Source: Sphingomonas sp. LM7
GTDB taxonomy: Bacteria; Pseudomonadota; Alphaproteobacteria; Sphingomonadales; Sphingomonadaceae
Length of the DNA stretch: 64,000 nt
Assembly: GCF_002002925.1 (NCBI RefSeq)
Contig: NZ_CP019511.1
Span: 3,007,001 to 3,071,000, forward strand
Direction of reading: 5' to 3'
The stretch's first letter is position 1. The number at the start of each line of letters is the position of its first letter. A program made the translations under genes and the position numbers. Below are positions 17,242 through 26,442 of this stretch, in pieces. The notes beneath the pieces were generated by a model. It did not search any database. It was not told the DNA's origin and saw only the letters and a list, made by a program, of their open reading frames with translations.

Positions 17242-18377
17242 CAGTTTTCCGTATCGATTGCACGCTCGCCGACGATCGACAGGCCGTAGCCGTCGAGTCC
17301 GACCAGCGTGTGGTGAGTGTTGGTGAGCAGGATCATGTCGTGCACGCCCAGTTCGGTGAGGATCGTCGCGCCGACGCCGTAGTCGCGCAGTTCGTCCATG
17401 TCGCGGGGCTCGCGCGTCCCGGCCTTGGCCTCCAGCGCGACGCTGAACTGGTCGGGGCGCGGCTTGTTGATCACCACGACCACGCCGGCGCCCTCCTCGC
17501 CGATGATCTCCATCGAGCGGCGCAGCAGCCCGCCGCGTGCGCCGTCTTCGCCGAAGATATCACTGAACGGCGAAAGCGCGTGCATTCGCACCAAGGTCGG
17601 CTTGGCCGGGTCGATCCGACCCTTGACCAGCGCGACCTGCTCGCTCTCGGTCGCCTTGTTCCAATAAGTGAGCGCTGTCCACTCGCCGCCCCAGTCACTG
17701 ACGAAACTCGCCTCGGCACGCTTCTCGACGAGATGGTCGTGGCGGCGGCGATAGGCGATCAGGTCACGGATCGTGCCGAGCTTGAGACTGTGGAACTGGG
17801 CAAAAGAGACGAGGTCGTCGAGACGCGCCATCGTCCCGTCGTCCTTCATGATCTCACAGATCACGCCCGAGGGATTGAGCCCGGCAAGCCGCGCCACATC
17901 GACCGCGGCTTCGGTATGCCCGGTGCGGACGAGCACGCCACCGTCGCGCGCGACGAGCGGGAAGACATGGCCCGGCGTGACGATCGCGGTGCGGTCCTTC
18001 GACGCGTCGATCGCAACCGAAATGGTGCGTGCGCGATCGGCGGCGGAAATACCGGTAGTGACGCCTTCGCGCGCCTCGATCGAGACAGTGAACGCGGTCT
18101 CGTGGCGCGTGCCGTTGTTGCGCGACATCAGGTCGAGCCCGAGCTGGTCCACCCGGTCCTTGGTCATCGCCAAGCAGATCAGCCCGCGGCCGAACTTGGC
18201 CATGAAGTTGATCGCGTCGGGCGTCGCCATCTGCGCGGGGATGACGAGGTCGCCTTCATTCTCGCGGTCCTCGTCGTCGACCAGGATGAACATGCGGCCG
18301 TTGCGGGCCTCGTCGATCAGTTCCTCGGGCGAGGAGAGGAAGCCATGCTTCAGGCGGGCGAGTTCAGGACTGGGCAC
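17241..18377 (-). CDS. ribB: 3,4-dihydroxy-2-butanone 4-phosphate synthase with degenerate RibA-like domain
   Basis: A 378-residue RibBA-shaped fusion. The N-terminal DHBP synthase half is intact: [31 protein letters not shown] and [33 protein letters not shown]. The C-terminal GTP cyclohydrolase II-like half lacks the zinc cysteines: where active enzymes have SECLTGDVFGSLRCDCG, this one reads [17 protein letters not shown]. The QEGRGIGL loop is also gone, though [15 protein letters not shown] remains. It should therefore make only DHBP. GTG at 18377 is preferred, with GGAGG seven bases upstream and overlap with ribE; an in-frame ATG at 18416 lacks this. Confidence 0.93.
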   Translation of the reverse strand: MPSPELARLKHGFLSSPEELIDEARNGRMFILVDDEDRENEGDLVIPAQMATPDAINFMAKFGRGLICLAMTKDRVDQLGLDLMSRNNGTRHETAFTVSIEAREGVTTGISAADRARTISVAIDASKDRTAIVTPGHVFPLVARDGGVLVRTGHTEAAVDVARLAGLNPSGVICEIMKDDGTMARLDDLVSFAQFHSLKLGTIRDLIAYRRRHDHLVEKRAEASFVSDWGGEWTALTYWNKATESEQVALVKGRIDPAKPTLVRMHALSPFSDIFGEDGARGGLLRRSMEIIGEEGAGVVVVINKPRPDQFSVALEAKAGTREPRDMDELRDYGVGATILTELGVHDMILLTNTHHTLVGLDGYGLSIVGERAIDTEN

Positions 18378-18972
18378 GAAGCGCCTCCATGCGCTGCAGG
18401 TAGCGGGCAAGGACATCGATCTCGAGATTGACGGCCTGGCCCGGTTGAAGTGCCCCGAATGTAGTGACGGAAGCAGTGTGGGGAATGATGTTGAGCATCA
18501 GATTTACGCCCGACGCAGTATCTTCGATTGCATTGACGGTGAGCGAGACGCCATCGACGGTGATCGAGCCCTTGGCGGCGACATAGGGCGCCAGCGCCTT
18601 GTCCGCCGCGATGGTGAGGCGGTGCGAGCCGCCCTCCTCGCGGAATTCTGCAACCGTGCCGATGCCGTCGACATGCCCCGTGACGATATGCCCGCCAAGC
18701 TCGTCACCGAGCTTCAAAGCGCGTTCAAGGTTGAGGCGACGGCCCTGCGTCCACATATCCGACGCCGTGCGCGATACTGTTTCCGCCGAGACGTCGAACG
18801 CAACGCGGCCCGGCACCTTGTCGACCACCGTCAGGCATACGCCCGAGCAGGAGATCGACGCGCCGAGGTCGATGGTATCGACGTCATAGGCAGTGGAGAC
18901 CTCGACGCGCAGGTCGCCCTGGCGGCTGGCGGCAACGACGGTGCCGATATCGGTGACGATTCCCGTAAACAT
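18364..18972 (-). CDS. ribE: Riboflavin synthase subunit alpha
   Basis: A 202-residue riboflavin synthase that dismutates two 6,7-dimethyl-8-ribityllumazine molecules. It has two homologous lumazine-binding repeats: the first with MFTGIVTDIGTV and SCSGVCLTVVD, the second with GGHIVTGHVDGIG and ITVDGVSLTVNAIED. The N-terminal MFTGIV is the family hallmark. It overlaps ribD at its start (1 base) and the ribB GTG start at its end (14 bases). Confidence 0.95.
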   Translation of the reverse strand: MFTGIVTDIGTVVAASRQGDLRVEVSTAYDVDTIDLGASISCSGVCLTVVDKVPGRVAFDVSAETVSRTASDMWTQGRRLNLERALKLGDELGGHIVTGHVDGIGTVAEFREEGGSHRLTIAADKALAPYVAAKGSITVDGVSLTVNAIEDTASGVNLMLNIIPHTASVTTFGALQPGQAVNLEIDVLARYLQRMEALRAQS

Positions 18973-19898
18973 CAGGCGCTCGCGTAGACTTCGAGTCGGT
19001 CGCTGCCAAGCATTCGCGTGTCGATCATCCGCCAGCGACCATGCGCGGCAGAAAGTTCGGCCAGGCCGATGTCGCCAAGCGCGGACTTGCCCGCGCCGAT
19101 CAGGATGGGCGCCCGGTAAAGTAGCAGGCGATCCACCAGACCCTCCCGCAGGAAGGCGGCAGCGGTCTCGGCACCGCCTTCGACGAGGAGATGGTCGATG
19201 CCTTCAAGGCTGGCAATATCGGACGGACGCGCGAGATCGCCGGTCGCCGACAGGATCAGGCGACGCGGCGAGCGCAACTCGATTCCCGGCAGCCGCACGT
19301 CAAGCTTGGGCCGGTCGATCTCCCAGGTGCGGCGCCCGACGAGGATAGCCTCGTGCCGAGCGCGTTCGAGATGGGCGTGCGCCCGCGATTCCGGGCCCGT
19401 GATCCAGCGGCTCTCGCCCGAATCGAGTGCGATACGCCCGTCGAGCGAGGTGGCGAGCTTGAGCGTAACGAAAGGGCGGCCTTTGGCGCGGCGCGTGAGA
19501 AAGCCAGGCATCGCCGCGCGCGCCTGCGCCTCGGCGGCATTTTCAATAACCTCAATCCCGGCGGCGCGGAGGCGCGCGGCGCCTTGGCCATTGGTGCGCG
19601 GATCGGGATCGCCGAGGCCGATCACCACCCGAGCGACACCGGCCTCGACCAGCAGGTCGGCGCAAGCGGGGCCACGGGACGAGATATGGGCGCAGGGTTC
19701 GAGGGTAACGTAGCAAGTCGCGCCGCGCGACTTTTCGCCCGCCTGCACCAGCGCCATCGCCTCGGCATGGGGGCGGCCGCCGGGCTGGGTCCAGCCGCGG
19801 CCGACCACACGGTCATCACGAACCAGTACGCAGCCGACATTGGGATTGGGGGCGGTGCGCCCGCGCGAGCGCTCCGATAACGCTAGTGCCGCGCCCAT
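18972..19898 (-). CDS. ribD: Bifunctional pyrimidine deaminase/reductase
   Basis: A 308-residue two-domain enzyme for steps two and three of riboflavin synthesis. The deaminase domain (about 1-140) carries the zinc ligands in RPHAEAMAL and EPCAHISSRGPAC. The reductase domain begins near RPFVTLKLATSLDGRIALDSGESRWITG and ends with HLLVEGGAETAAAFL and DRLLLYRAPILIG. Homologues usually have a few residues before the RWMGAALAL stretch, so an in-frame GTG at 19925 is a possible alternative start; it would overlap the upstream gene by 13 bases. It is the first gene of the rib cluster. Confidence 0.93.
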   Translation of the reverse strand: MGAALALSERSRGRTAPNPNVGCVLVRDDRVVGRGWTQPGGRPHAEAMALVQAGEKSRGATCYVTLEPCAHISSRGPACADLLVEAGVARVVIGLGDPDPRTNGQGAARLRAAGIEVIENAAEAQARAAMPGFLTRRAKGRPFVTLKLATSLDGRIALDSGESRWITGPESRAHAHLERARHEAILVGRRTWEIDRPKLDVRLPGIELRSPRRLILSATGDLARPSDIASLEGIDHLLVEGGAETAAAFLREGLVDRLLLYRAPILIGAGKSALGDIGLAELSAAHGRWRMIDTRMLGSDRLEVYASA

Positions 19899-19912
19899 CC
19901 AGCGGGCGCCGG

Positions 19913-20260
19913 TCAGAAGCCCCACTTTTCCAGCTTGTCGTCGAGCCGCTTGAATTCGGCCTGGCGCTGCTTGCGCTTCTTTTCCAGCGCCGCCTTCTCG
20001 ATATTGCGCTTGGCCTCGTCGATCACCTGCTGCTTGCGGATTTGGTCGTCGGTCCGCGTGATCGGCCATTGCTCGACATAGATGATGTTGCGCTCATACG
20101 GCTTCTCGAAGTGCGAGTCCTTCACGAACGCCCAGAGAATGAGCAAGGTAAGCGCAAGCGACAGACCCAAGAAGCCCACCTCGTGCCGGCGGCGCGTGGC
20201 GAGGAAGGAACGCAGGTCGCGATAGGCGCCGAGCGGCGAGAAGAATCTGAGGAACTTCAT
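19913..20260 (-). CDS. Membrane-anchored coiled-coil protein, unknown function
   Basis: A 115-residue protein with one transmembrane helix (about residues 28-46, GFLGLSLALTLLILWAFV) after a basic N-terminal segment (FLATRRRHEVG), giving an N-in topology. The C-terminal half is a charged helix rich in Lys, Glu and Gln (QQVIDEAKRNIEKAALEKKRKQRQAEFKRLDDKLEKWGF), likely a coiled coil in the periplasm. I recognise no family. It lies 14 bases upstream of ribD and 54 bases after the tonB-like gene, all on one strand. Confidence 0.7.
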   Translation of the reverse strand: MKFLRFFSPLGAYRDLRSFLATRRRHEVGFLGLSLALTLLILWAFVKDSHFEKPYERNIIYVEQWPITRTDDQIRKQQVIDEAKRNIEKAALEKKRKQRQAEFKRLDDKLEKWGF

Positions 20261-20280
20261 TCTGCGCCGAAGATAAGGAC

Positions 20281-20306
20281 GCGGGGGCTCCAGGGCAAAC
20301 CCCCGC
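20281..20306 (-). terminator. GC-rich hairpin after the TonB-like gene
   Basis: GCGGGGG and CCCCCGC form a perfect 7-bp stem with a 12-base loop, starting 9 bases after the TonB-like stop. No U-tract follows on the minus strand, so termination may be weak or Rho-assisted; it may only attenuate transcription into the coiled-coil gene and ribD. Confidence 0.4.
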
Positions 20307-20314
20307 GCACCATG

Positions 20315-20983
20315 TCACTGATTCTTGATCTCGAACCGGACGGTCATCGTCTTCCAGCTCTCCTGCGGAACCCCGCCCCGCGTCGCAGGCTTGAACCGCC
20401 ATTTCGACAGCGCCTGCCGCCGCGTAGCGTCGAAGAACGCATCGCTGGTCGCGCTGACCGCCTCGGCGGCCTTCACGCGCCCGTCGATGCCGATCAGCAC
20501 CTTGATCCGGACAATGCCGTCGCGCTGGGCGCGCAGTTCGGGGGACGGATAGCCGGGCTGGAAGTCGCGGACGTAGCGCATATCCTGCTCGGCGCCGAGC
20601 AAGGGCGGCAACGGCGCGGGCGGCTCGGCAAGCTTGAGATCACCCGTTGGCGCGGGCGGCTGGAGCGGTGGGACGGGCGTCTCCGGATACTCGTTGGTGG
20701 CAGGGATCGGATTGTCGGTCGGGATTCGGATCGGCGTGTCGGGCACGTAGATCGGCGGATCGCGGGCGATTTCGCGATCGAGCTTGGGCTGTTCCTTGGA
20801 CTTTTCGGGCGGGGTCAGTTCGAGCGGAATATTCTCGGCCTCGAGGATCCTCGGCTGGGGCTTGGGCAGTATCTCGGGCGCGGCCAGGATCAGCCCGGCG
20901 ATCAGCGCGCCGTTGATGGCAAGGGCAGCCCCGAAGCTAACGGCGCGGGACTGCTGCGGTGCATAGCGATGTTCGGCATACAT
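20315..20983 (-). CDS. TonB family energy-transducing protein
   Basis: A 222-residue TonB-like protein. There is one N-terminal transmembrane helix (about residues 15-36), then a long Pro/Glu/Ile-rich periplasmic spacer (about 40-130). The C-terminal TonB domain shows GYPSPELRAQRDGIVRIKVLIGIDGRV and later ATRRQALSKWRFKPATRGGVP. It would pass proton-motive-force energy to outer-membrane receptors, which are abundant in sphingomonads. No exbB/exbD is adjacent, so whether this is the main TonB or a paralogue is open. GGTGGAG precedes the start. Confidence 0.88.
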   Translation of the reverse strand: MYAEHRYAPQQSRAVSFGAALAINGALIAGLILAAPEILPKPQPRILEAENIPLELTPPEKSKEQPKLDREIARDPPIYVPDTPIRIPTDNPIPATNEYPETPVPPLQPPAPTGDLKLAEPPAPLPPLLGAEQDMRYVRDFQPGYPSPELRAQRDGIVRIKVLIGIDGRVKAAEAVSATSDAFFDATRRQALSKWRFKPATRGGVPQESWKTMTVRFEIKNQ

Positions 20984-21028
20984 GCGTTGCTCTCCACCTA
21001 ATGTGCCGGTCTGTTGCCGGTTTCAGTG

Positions 21029-21040
21029 ATGATACATCAT
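21029..21040. promoter_or_regulatory. AT-rich dyad upstream of the TonB-like gene
   Basis: ATGAT-AC-ATCAT is a 12-base dyad 46 bases before the TonB-like start, in an AT-rich pocket between that gene and gltX. On the minus strand, TTTACC followed 17 bases later by TATCAT gives a passable -35/-10 pair overlapping the dyad. It may be a promoter with operator; the regulator is unknown. Confidence 0.3.
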
Positions 21041-21065
21041 TACACAATACAGGTAAATAGCGTCC

Positions 21066-22397
21066 TTATCCACTAGCGGCGAGGCGCAGGAGGGCTCGAT
21101 CCTTGCCGATAAGCGGGAGCAGGGTGGCCATGTCGGGGCCGTGCTCGCGGCCGGTAAGCGCGAGTCGCAGCGGCAAGAACAGCGACTTGCCTTTGCGGCC
21201 GGTCGTTTCCTTGAGCGCGCCGGTCAGCGCGGGCCAGGAATCGGCCGACCAGTCTATCGATGCTGCGGCCGCCGCTGCCTGCGCCAGATATGCGCGGTCG
21301 TCAGGTGACAGATCGGCCGGATCGACTGGCCCTTCGACCACCCGCCACCAGTCCGCGGCCTCGGCGACGGTGGAAAGATTGGGCCGGATCGCCTCCCAGG
21401 CAGCTGACGTCATGCCATCGGGAAGTCGGTCCGCGACAGCGTCGAAACCGAGCTGGTGGACGATGCGTGCATTGAGCTGTGCGAGCTCGCCTTCGTCGAA
21501 ACGCGCAGGGGCGCGACCGAAGCGGCCAAAGTCGAAGCTGGCGATCAGCGGCGCGGCATCGGCGACGGGCTCGACGGGATCGCTGGTGCCGATCCGCGCG
21601 AGCAGCGCGACCAGCGCCTGCGACTCGATCCCGGCGTCGCGGAAATGATCGACGCCGAGCGAGCCGAGCCGCTTGGAGAGCTTGCCTTCATTGCCGGTCA
21701 GCAGCGCCTCATGCGCGAAAGCGGGCGGGGTGGCACCCATGGCGTGGAACATCTGAAGCTGGAGCGCCGTGTTCGAGACATGGTCCTCCCCGCGCACGAC
21801 ATGCGTGACGCCCATGTCGACATCGTCGATCACGCTGGGCAGGAGGTAGAGCCATGATCCGTCGGCACGGCGGATGACGGGGTCGCTCATCGTCGCGGCG
21901 TCGAAGCGCTGCGGGCCGCGGATCAGGTCGTCCCAGACGATCGGGATATGAGACAGGCGGAAGCGCCAGTGCGGACGGCGGCCTTCGGCTTCCAGCGCGG
22001 TACGATCGGCCTCGGTTAGCGCAAGCGCGCTGCGCTCGTAGATCGGCGGCAGCCCGCGCCCGAGCAGCACCTTGCGCCGCAATTCCAGTTCGTCCGGCGT
22101 TTCGTACGCCGGATAGATCCATTGCTTCGCGACCAGTTCGGCGAACACCGCCTCATAGCGATCGAAGCGCGCCGACTGGCGCTCCTCGCCATCGAGGGCG
22201 AGACCCAGCCAAGCGAGGTCGGCACGGATCGACTCGACGTGACGCTCCTCCGAACGCGCGCGATCAGTGTCGTCGATGCGCAGCAGGAAGCGCCCGCCAT
22301 GCGCCTTCGCATACATCCAATTGTGGAGCGCGGTGCGCAGGTTGCCGACATGCAGCGTGCCGGTCGGGCTGGGAGCGAAGCGGGTGATCACCGTCAT
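21066..22397 (-). CDS. gltX: Glutamyl-tRNA synthetase
   Basis: A 443-residue class I aminoacyl-tRNA synthetase. The ATP site HIGH-equivalent is in TRFAPSPTGTLHVGNLRTAL, the KMSKS-equivalent is NEGKLSKRLGS (about residues 235-245), and the DVDMGVTHVVRGEDHVSNT stretch is typical of GluRS. It is shorter than the usual 470-residue form. Many alphaproteobacteria carry two GltX copies, one of them misacylating tRNA-Gln for the GatCAB route; which copy this is cannot be told here. Confidence 0.92.
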   Translation of the reverse strand: MTVITRFAPSPTGTLHVGNLRTALHNWMYAKAHGGRFLLRIDDTDRARSEERHVESIRADLAWLGLALDGEERQSARFDRYEAVFAELVAKQWIYPAYETPDELELRRKVLLGRGLPPIYERSALALTEADRTALEAEGRRPHWRFRLSHIPIVWDDLIRGPQRFDAATMSDPVIRRADGSWLYLLPSVIDDVDMGVTHVVRGEDHVSNTALQLQMFHAMGATPPAFAHEALLTGNEGKLSKRLGSLGVDHFRDAGIESQALVALLARIGTSDPVEPVADAAPLIASFDFGRFGRAPARFDEGELAQLNARIVHQLGFDAVADRLPDGMTSAAWEAIRPNLSTVAEAADWWRVVEGPVDPADLSPDDRAYLAQAAAAAASIDWSADSWPALTGALKETTGRKGKSLFLPLRLALTGREHGPDMATLLPLIGKDRALLRLAASG

Positions 22398-22438
22398 CGC
22401 GGCGCTCTAGCCAGCGTAGCCGAGGCGCGCAAATCCGC

Positions 22439-22984
22439 TCATAGCCGCCTGAGGCCCGAGGTCTCGAGGATGGCGCAGAGGCGATCCTGTTGCTGCCTCG
22501 ACAGCACCGCGCCGGGAATCACATGATAAAGCTGATCGTTGAGGTACAGCAGGAACCCGATCTCAGCCCGGTGCCATCCATAAAAGTCGCTCCATGCCAG
22601 TTCGCTCGTCCCGTTCGCACCGCGGGCAGAAAGCCCGGCCGACGACCAGCACGCCTCAATCGGCCTGCCCAGCACAGGATTCTGCCGTACCAGCCGCCGC
22701 ACCCGGCGCGGGATCACCGCATAGAGCGCGAGAAACAGTACGGGAAAGATCACGATCGCTTCGCCACCCAGGATCAGCGCAAAGCTCGCAGGATCGGCAT
22801 CACCTAGCAAAAACCCGATGCCGAGGCCGATGCCGGCAAACACGATCACTGCGATGGCAATACGGGTCAGCGTGCGGCGTGAACGCATCTGGCGCCGGAA
22901 ATTGGCGCGGCTGGCGGCTATCTGGGTCTCGGCATCGAGCGAAAAGGTCACCCAGGAAAGCGGTTCGTGATGTTCGAGCGGCAT
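22439..22984 (-). CDS. YcxB-like membrane protein
   Basis: A 181-residue protein with two transmembrane helices at about residues 40-62 and 68-92, followed by a soluble C-terminal domain. That domain has WSSAGLSARGANGTSELAWSDFYGWHRAEIGFLLYLNDQLYHVIPGAVLS, the typical YcxB-like pattern (a strand, 'W.d....e....fll.....f..iPk..f'). Function is unknown. It sits alone between gltX and prs. Confidence 0.75.
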   Translation of the reverse strand: MPLEHHEPLSWVTFSLDAETQIAASRANFRRQMRSRRTLTRIAIAVIVFAGIGLGIGFLLGDADPASFALILGGEAIVIFPVLFLALYAVIPRRVRRLVRQNPVLGRPIEACWSSAGLSARGANGTSELAWSDFYGWHRAEIGFLLYLNDQLYHVIPGAVLSRQQQDRLCAILETSGLRRL

Positions 22985-23054
22985 CAGGGTCTTTCCAATT
23001 CGGCACTTTGGCCTCTAAGGCGCACGGGCATAGCAAGGCTCTGGAGTGGCGCAT

Positions 23055-23990
<936 letters not shown>

Positions 23991-24743
23991 TCAGCGCAGC
24001 GCTTCCCAGATCAGCGCCGCGCCCACCAGGATCATCAGGCAGTAGATTGCCGTATAGAATCGGTCGGGCGCGATGCGGCGGACGAGCCACACCCCTGCGA
24101 AAGTCGAGACCAGCGCCAGCGGCAGCAACACCGCGGCGGTGAGCAGATTGGCGCGGGTGAACTGGCCGAGCGCGGCATAGGCCGGTACCTTGATCCAGTT
24201 GATCGCGGCGAAGAAGATTGCAGTCGTGCCGATCAGCACATCGCGGCCGAGGTTGCGCGGCAACACCCAGAGCTGGAACGGCGGCTGTCCGGCATGGGCG
24301 ATCTGGCTGGTGAAGCCCGAGGCGACGCCGAACAGCGAGCCCACCCATTCGGGCCAGCGCGCCGTCTCGCGCGGGGCGGCGGCGTGGCGCGCGGCCCATA
24401 GGCGATAGGCGCCGAAGACCATCGAGATCGCGCCGACCGCCGCCATGACGCCAAGCGGCGAGACGCTCGCGGCAAAGGCATAGCCTAGCCATATGCCGAG
24501 TACGGCGCCCGGCATCATCCAGCCCAGCACGCGCCAGTCGACGGTGCGGCGGAATGCCCAGACGCCGACCAGATCCTGCGCGATCAGGATCGGCAGCAGG
24601 ATCGCCGCGGCGCGCACGGGATCGATTGCGAAGGTCAGCATCGGCAGCGACAGCGCGCCGATTCCCGCGAACCCGCCCTTGGCCAGACCGAGCAGGATCA
24701 CAGCAGGAATCGCGAGCGCGTAGAAGTGCCAGTCGAGTATCAT
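23991..24743 (-). CDS. Sulfite exporter TauE/SafE family protein
   Basis: A 250-residue membrane protein with seven to eight helices and the family start (FYALAIPAVILLGLAKGGFAGIGALSLPML), including the conserved GGfaG loop. The second repeat has SLFGVASGFTSQIAHAGQPPFQLWVLPRN. Members move sulfite, sulfonates or other organic anions, but the substrate is unknown here. It abuts prs with no bases between the stops. Confidence 0.85.
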   Translation of the reverse strand: MILDWHFYALAIPAVILLGLAKGGFAGIGALSLPMLTFAIDPVRAAAILLPILIAQDLVGVWAFRRTVDWRVLGWMMPGAVLGIWLGYAFAASVSPLGVMAAVGAISMVFGAYRLWAARHAAAPRETARWPEWVGSLFGVASGFTSQIAHAGQPPFQLWVLPRNLGRDVLIGTTAIFFAAINWIKVPAYAALGQFTRANLLTAAVLLPLALVSTFAGVWLVRRIAPDRFYTAIYCLMILVGAALIWEALR

Positions 24744-24814
24744 CGCGTTGCGGTAGCGGGTTTGCCTGAGCGCCCAAAGTGCCTATCCGGCATCGGCACA
24801 GGGAGGGCACGCAG

Positions 24815-25135
24815 ATGGCCGAGGATCGGACGGGGCAGCTGGTAGTGGTGTTCGTGTCCGAGCGCACCGGCGACGATGCGCCGGGCTATGCCGCCGCAGC
24901 CGCGACAATGGACGAACTTGCCGCACGCCAGCCGGGCTATCGCGGGATCGACAGCGTCTCGACCCGCGGGCTCGGCATCACCCTCAGCTATTGGGCTGAC
25001 GAGGCGAGCGCAGTCGCGTGGCGCAACCATCCCGAACATGCCGAGATCCGCGAGGCGGGGCGCGGGCGCTGGTATAATTGGTACAGGCTGCACGTTGCCG
25101 ACATCACCCGCAGCTATGGCTGGGATCGCGCATGA
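24815..25135 (+). CDS. Antibiotic biosynthesis monooxygenase (ABM) domain protein
   Basis: A 106-residue ferredoxin-like-fold protein. The start at 24815 has GGGAGGG seven bases upstream. The family pattern is visible: VVVFVSERTGDD, an amphipathic helix MDELAARQPGYRGIDSV, then LGITLSYWADEASAVAWRNHPEHAEIREAGRGRWYNWYRLHVADITR. Members include heme-degrading or quinol monooxygenases acting as dimers; the conserved W-x-N/D-H-xxH-x-x-A segment is present. Its stop overlaps the MFS gene start (ATGA). Confidence 0.85.
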   Translation: MAEDRTGQLVVVFVSERTGDDAPGYAAAAATMDELAARQPGYRGIDSVSTRGLGITLSYWADEASAVAWRNHPEHAEIREAGRGRWYNWYRLHVADITRSYGWDRA

Positions 25136-26442
25136 AGGTTCGCGGCTTCGATCGCACCTTCGCCTTGCTGTTCGCGGTGATGCTGGCAATCGCGGCGGGC
25201 AATACCGCGCTGCAATCGGTGCTCCCTGCGCTCGGACGCTCGCTGGGCGCCGCGGACAGCGCTGTGGCGGCAGTGTTTTCGGTCTCCGCCCTGCTCTGGG
25301 TGATCGCCGCGCCCTTCTGGGCCAATCGATCGGACCGGCACGGGCGCCGGGCGATGGTGCTGCTCGGCGTTGCTGGATTTACCGTGTCGCTGGCGCTGTG
25401 CGGTCTGTTCCTGATGCTCGGGATCAACGGCATACTCGGCCCGCTCGCGACGTTCATCGCGTTCATCGCGGCGCGCGTGATCTATGGAACGTTCGGATCG
25501 GCCGCACCGCCGGCGGTACAGGCGATCGTCGCAGGGCGTACCACCCGCGAGGAACGGACCAGGGCGCTGACCCTGCTCGCTTCGGCGTTCGGACTGGGCA
25601 CGATCCTCGGGCCGGCGATCGCGCCCTATCTGGTGCTCGGCTCGCTGTGGCAGGACGGACCCGAGATCGGGCTGGCCGGCCCCGCCTTCGTCGCTGCGGC
25701 GATCGGCGCAGTGATCTGGATCGCGGTGGCGCGATTGCTCCCGCGTGACGAAGGCGTCGAGCACGGCGCGGCGGCAAGCTATCCGTCAATCGGAGGGCAG
25801 GCGACCGGCGCCACCGTCACCGCGGCGACCGGGCAATCGAGCGAGAAAGTGGGCTATTTCGACCAGCGGGTGCGCGGCTGGATGATCAGCGGGCTGGTGG
25901 TCGGCCACGCCCAGGCGATGACCGGCCAGGCGATCGGCTTCCTGATCATCGACCGGCTGGCGGTGTCGCCGATGGAGGCGCTGGAACCCACCGGATTGGT
26001 GTTGATGATGGGCGCCGGGTCGGCGCTGCTCGCGCAATGGGGGCTGATCCCGCTGCTCGACCTCAAGCCGCGCGCGCTGGTGCTGGCCGGGGCAGCGATC
26101 GGGTTGGTCGGCTGCGTCGCGACCGGCAGCGCGACATCGCTTTACGGCATCGCGCTCGGCTATGCGCTGACCTCGCTCGGCATGGGCCTGGCCCGGCCGG
26201 GATTCACGGCTGGCTCGTCGCTCGCCGTCGGCGCCGAGGCGCAGGGCGCGGTCGCCGGCAAGGTCACGTCGATCAACGGCGCCGCGTTCGTGCTCGGGCC
26301 GTCGATTGGCGTCGGCCTGTACGAGCTGTGGCGGCCGCTGCCCTATCTGGCAGCGGCCGCCGCCCTAGCGGGGCTGGTCGTCTATGCCTGGGTCAGTCTG
26401 CGCCCTTCGGACCCCGGCCGCGGAGCGTCCCCGGCGCAATGA
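25132..26442 (+). CDS. MFS transporter, drug:H+ antiporter-like
   Basis: A 436-residue major facilitator with twelve predicted helices. The loop 2-3 motif A reads APFWANRSDRHGRRAMVLLG, and the fifth helix has the antiporter-type GLGTILGPAIAPYL. A longer central loop (about residues 210-250) separates the two halves. It is coupled to the ABM gene, suggesting a joint role in handling a small aromatic or quinone-like compound; this is inference. Its last 50 bases overlap the 3' end of the CDC48-like gene on the opposite strand. Confidence 0.87.
   Translation: MKVRGFDRTFALLFAVMLAIAAGNTALQSVLPALGRSLGAADSAVAAVFSVSALLWVIAAPFWANRSDRHGRRAMVLLGVAGFTVSLALCGLFLMLGINGILGPLATFIAFIAARVIYGTFGSAAPPAVQAIVAGRTTREERTRALTLLASAFGLGTILGPAIAPYLVLGSLWQDGPEIGLAGPAFVAAAIGAVIWIAVARLLPRDEGVEHGAAASYPSIGGQATGATVTAATGQSSEKVGYFDQRVRGWMISGLVVGHAQAMTGQAIGFLIIDRLAVSPMEALEPTGLVLMMGAGSALLAQWGLIPLLDLKPRALVLAGAAIGLVGCVATGSATSLYGIALGYALTSLGMGLARPGFTAGSSLAVGAEAQGAVAGKVTSINGAAFVLGPSIGVGLYELWRPLPYLAAAAALAGLVVYAWVSLRPSDPGRGASPAQ

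Noticed and set aside
18973..20280. FMN riboswitch upstream of the rib genes
   Set aside because: No conserved FMN-aptamer elements are visible before ribD; the region is coding up to 14 bases from ribD.
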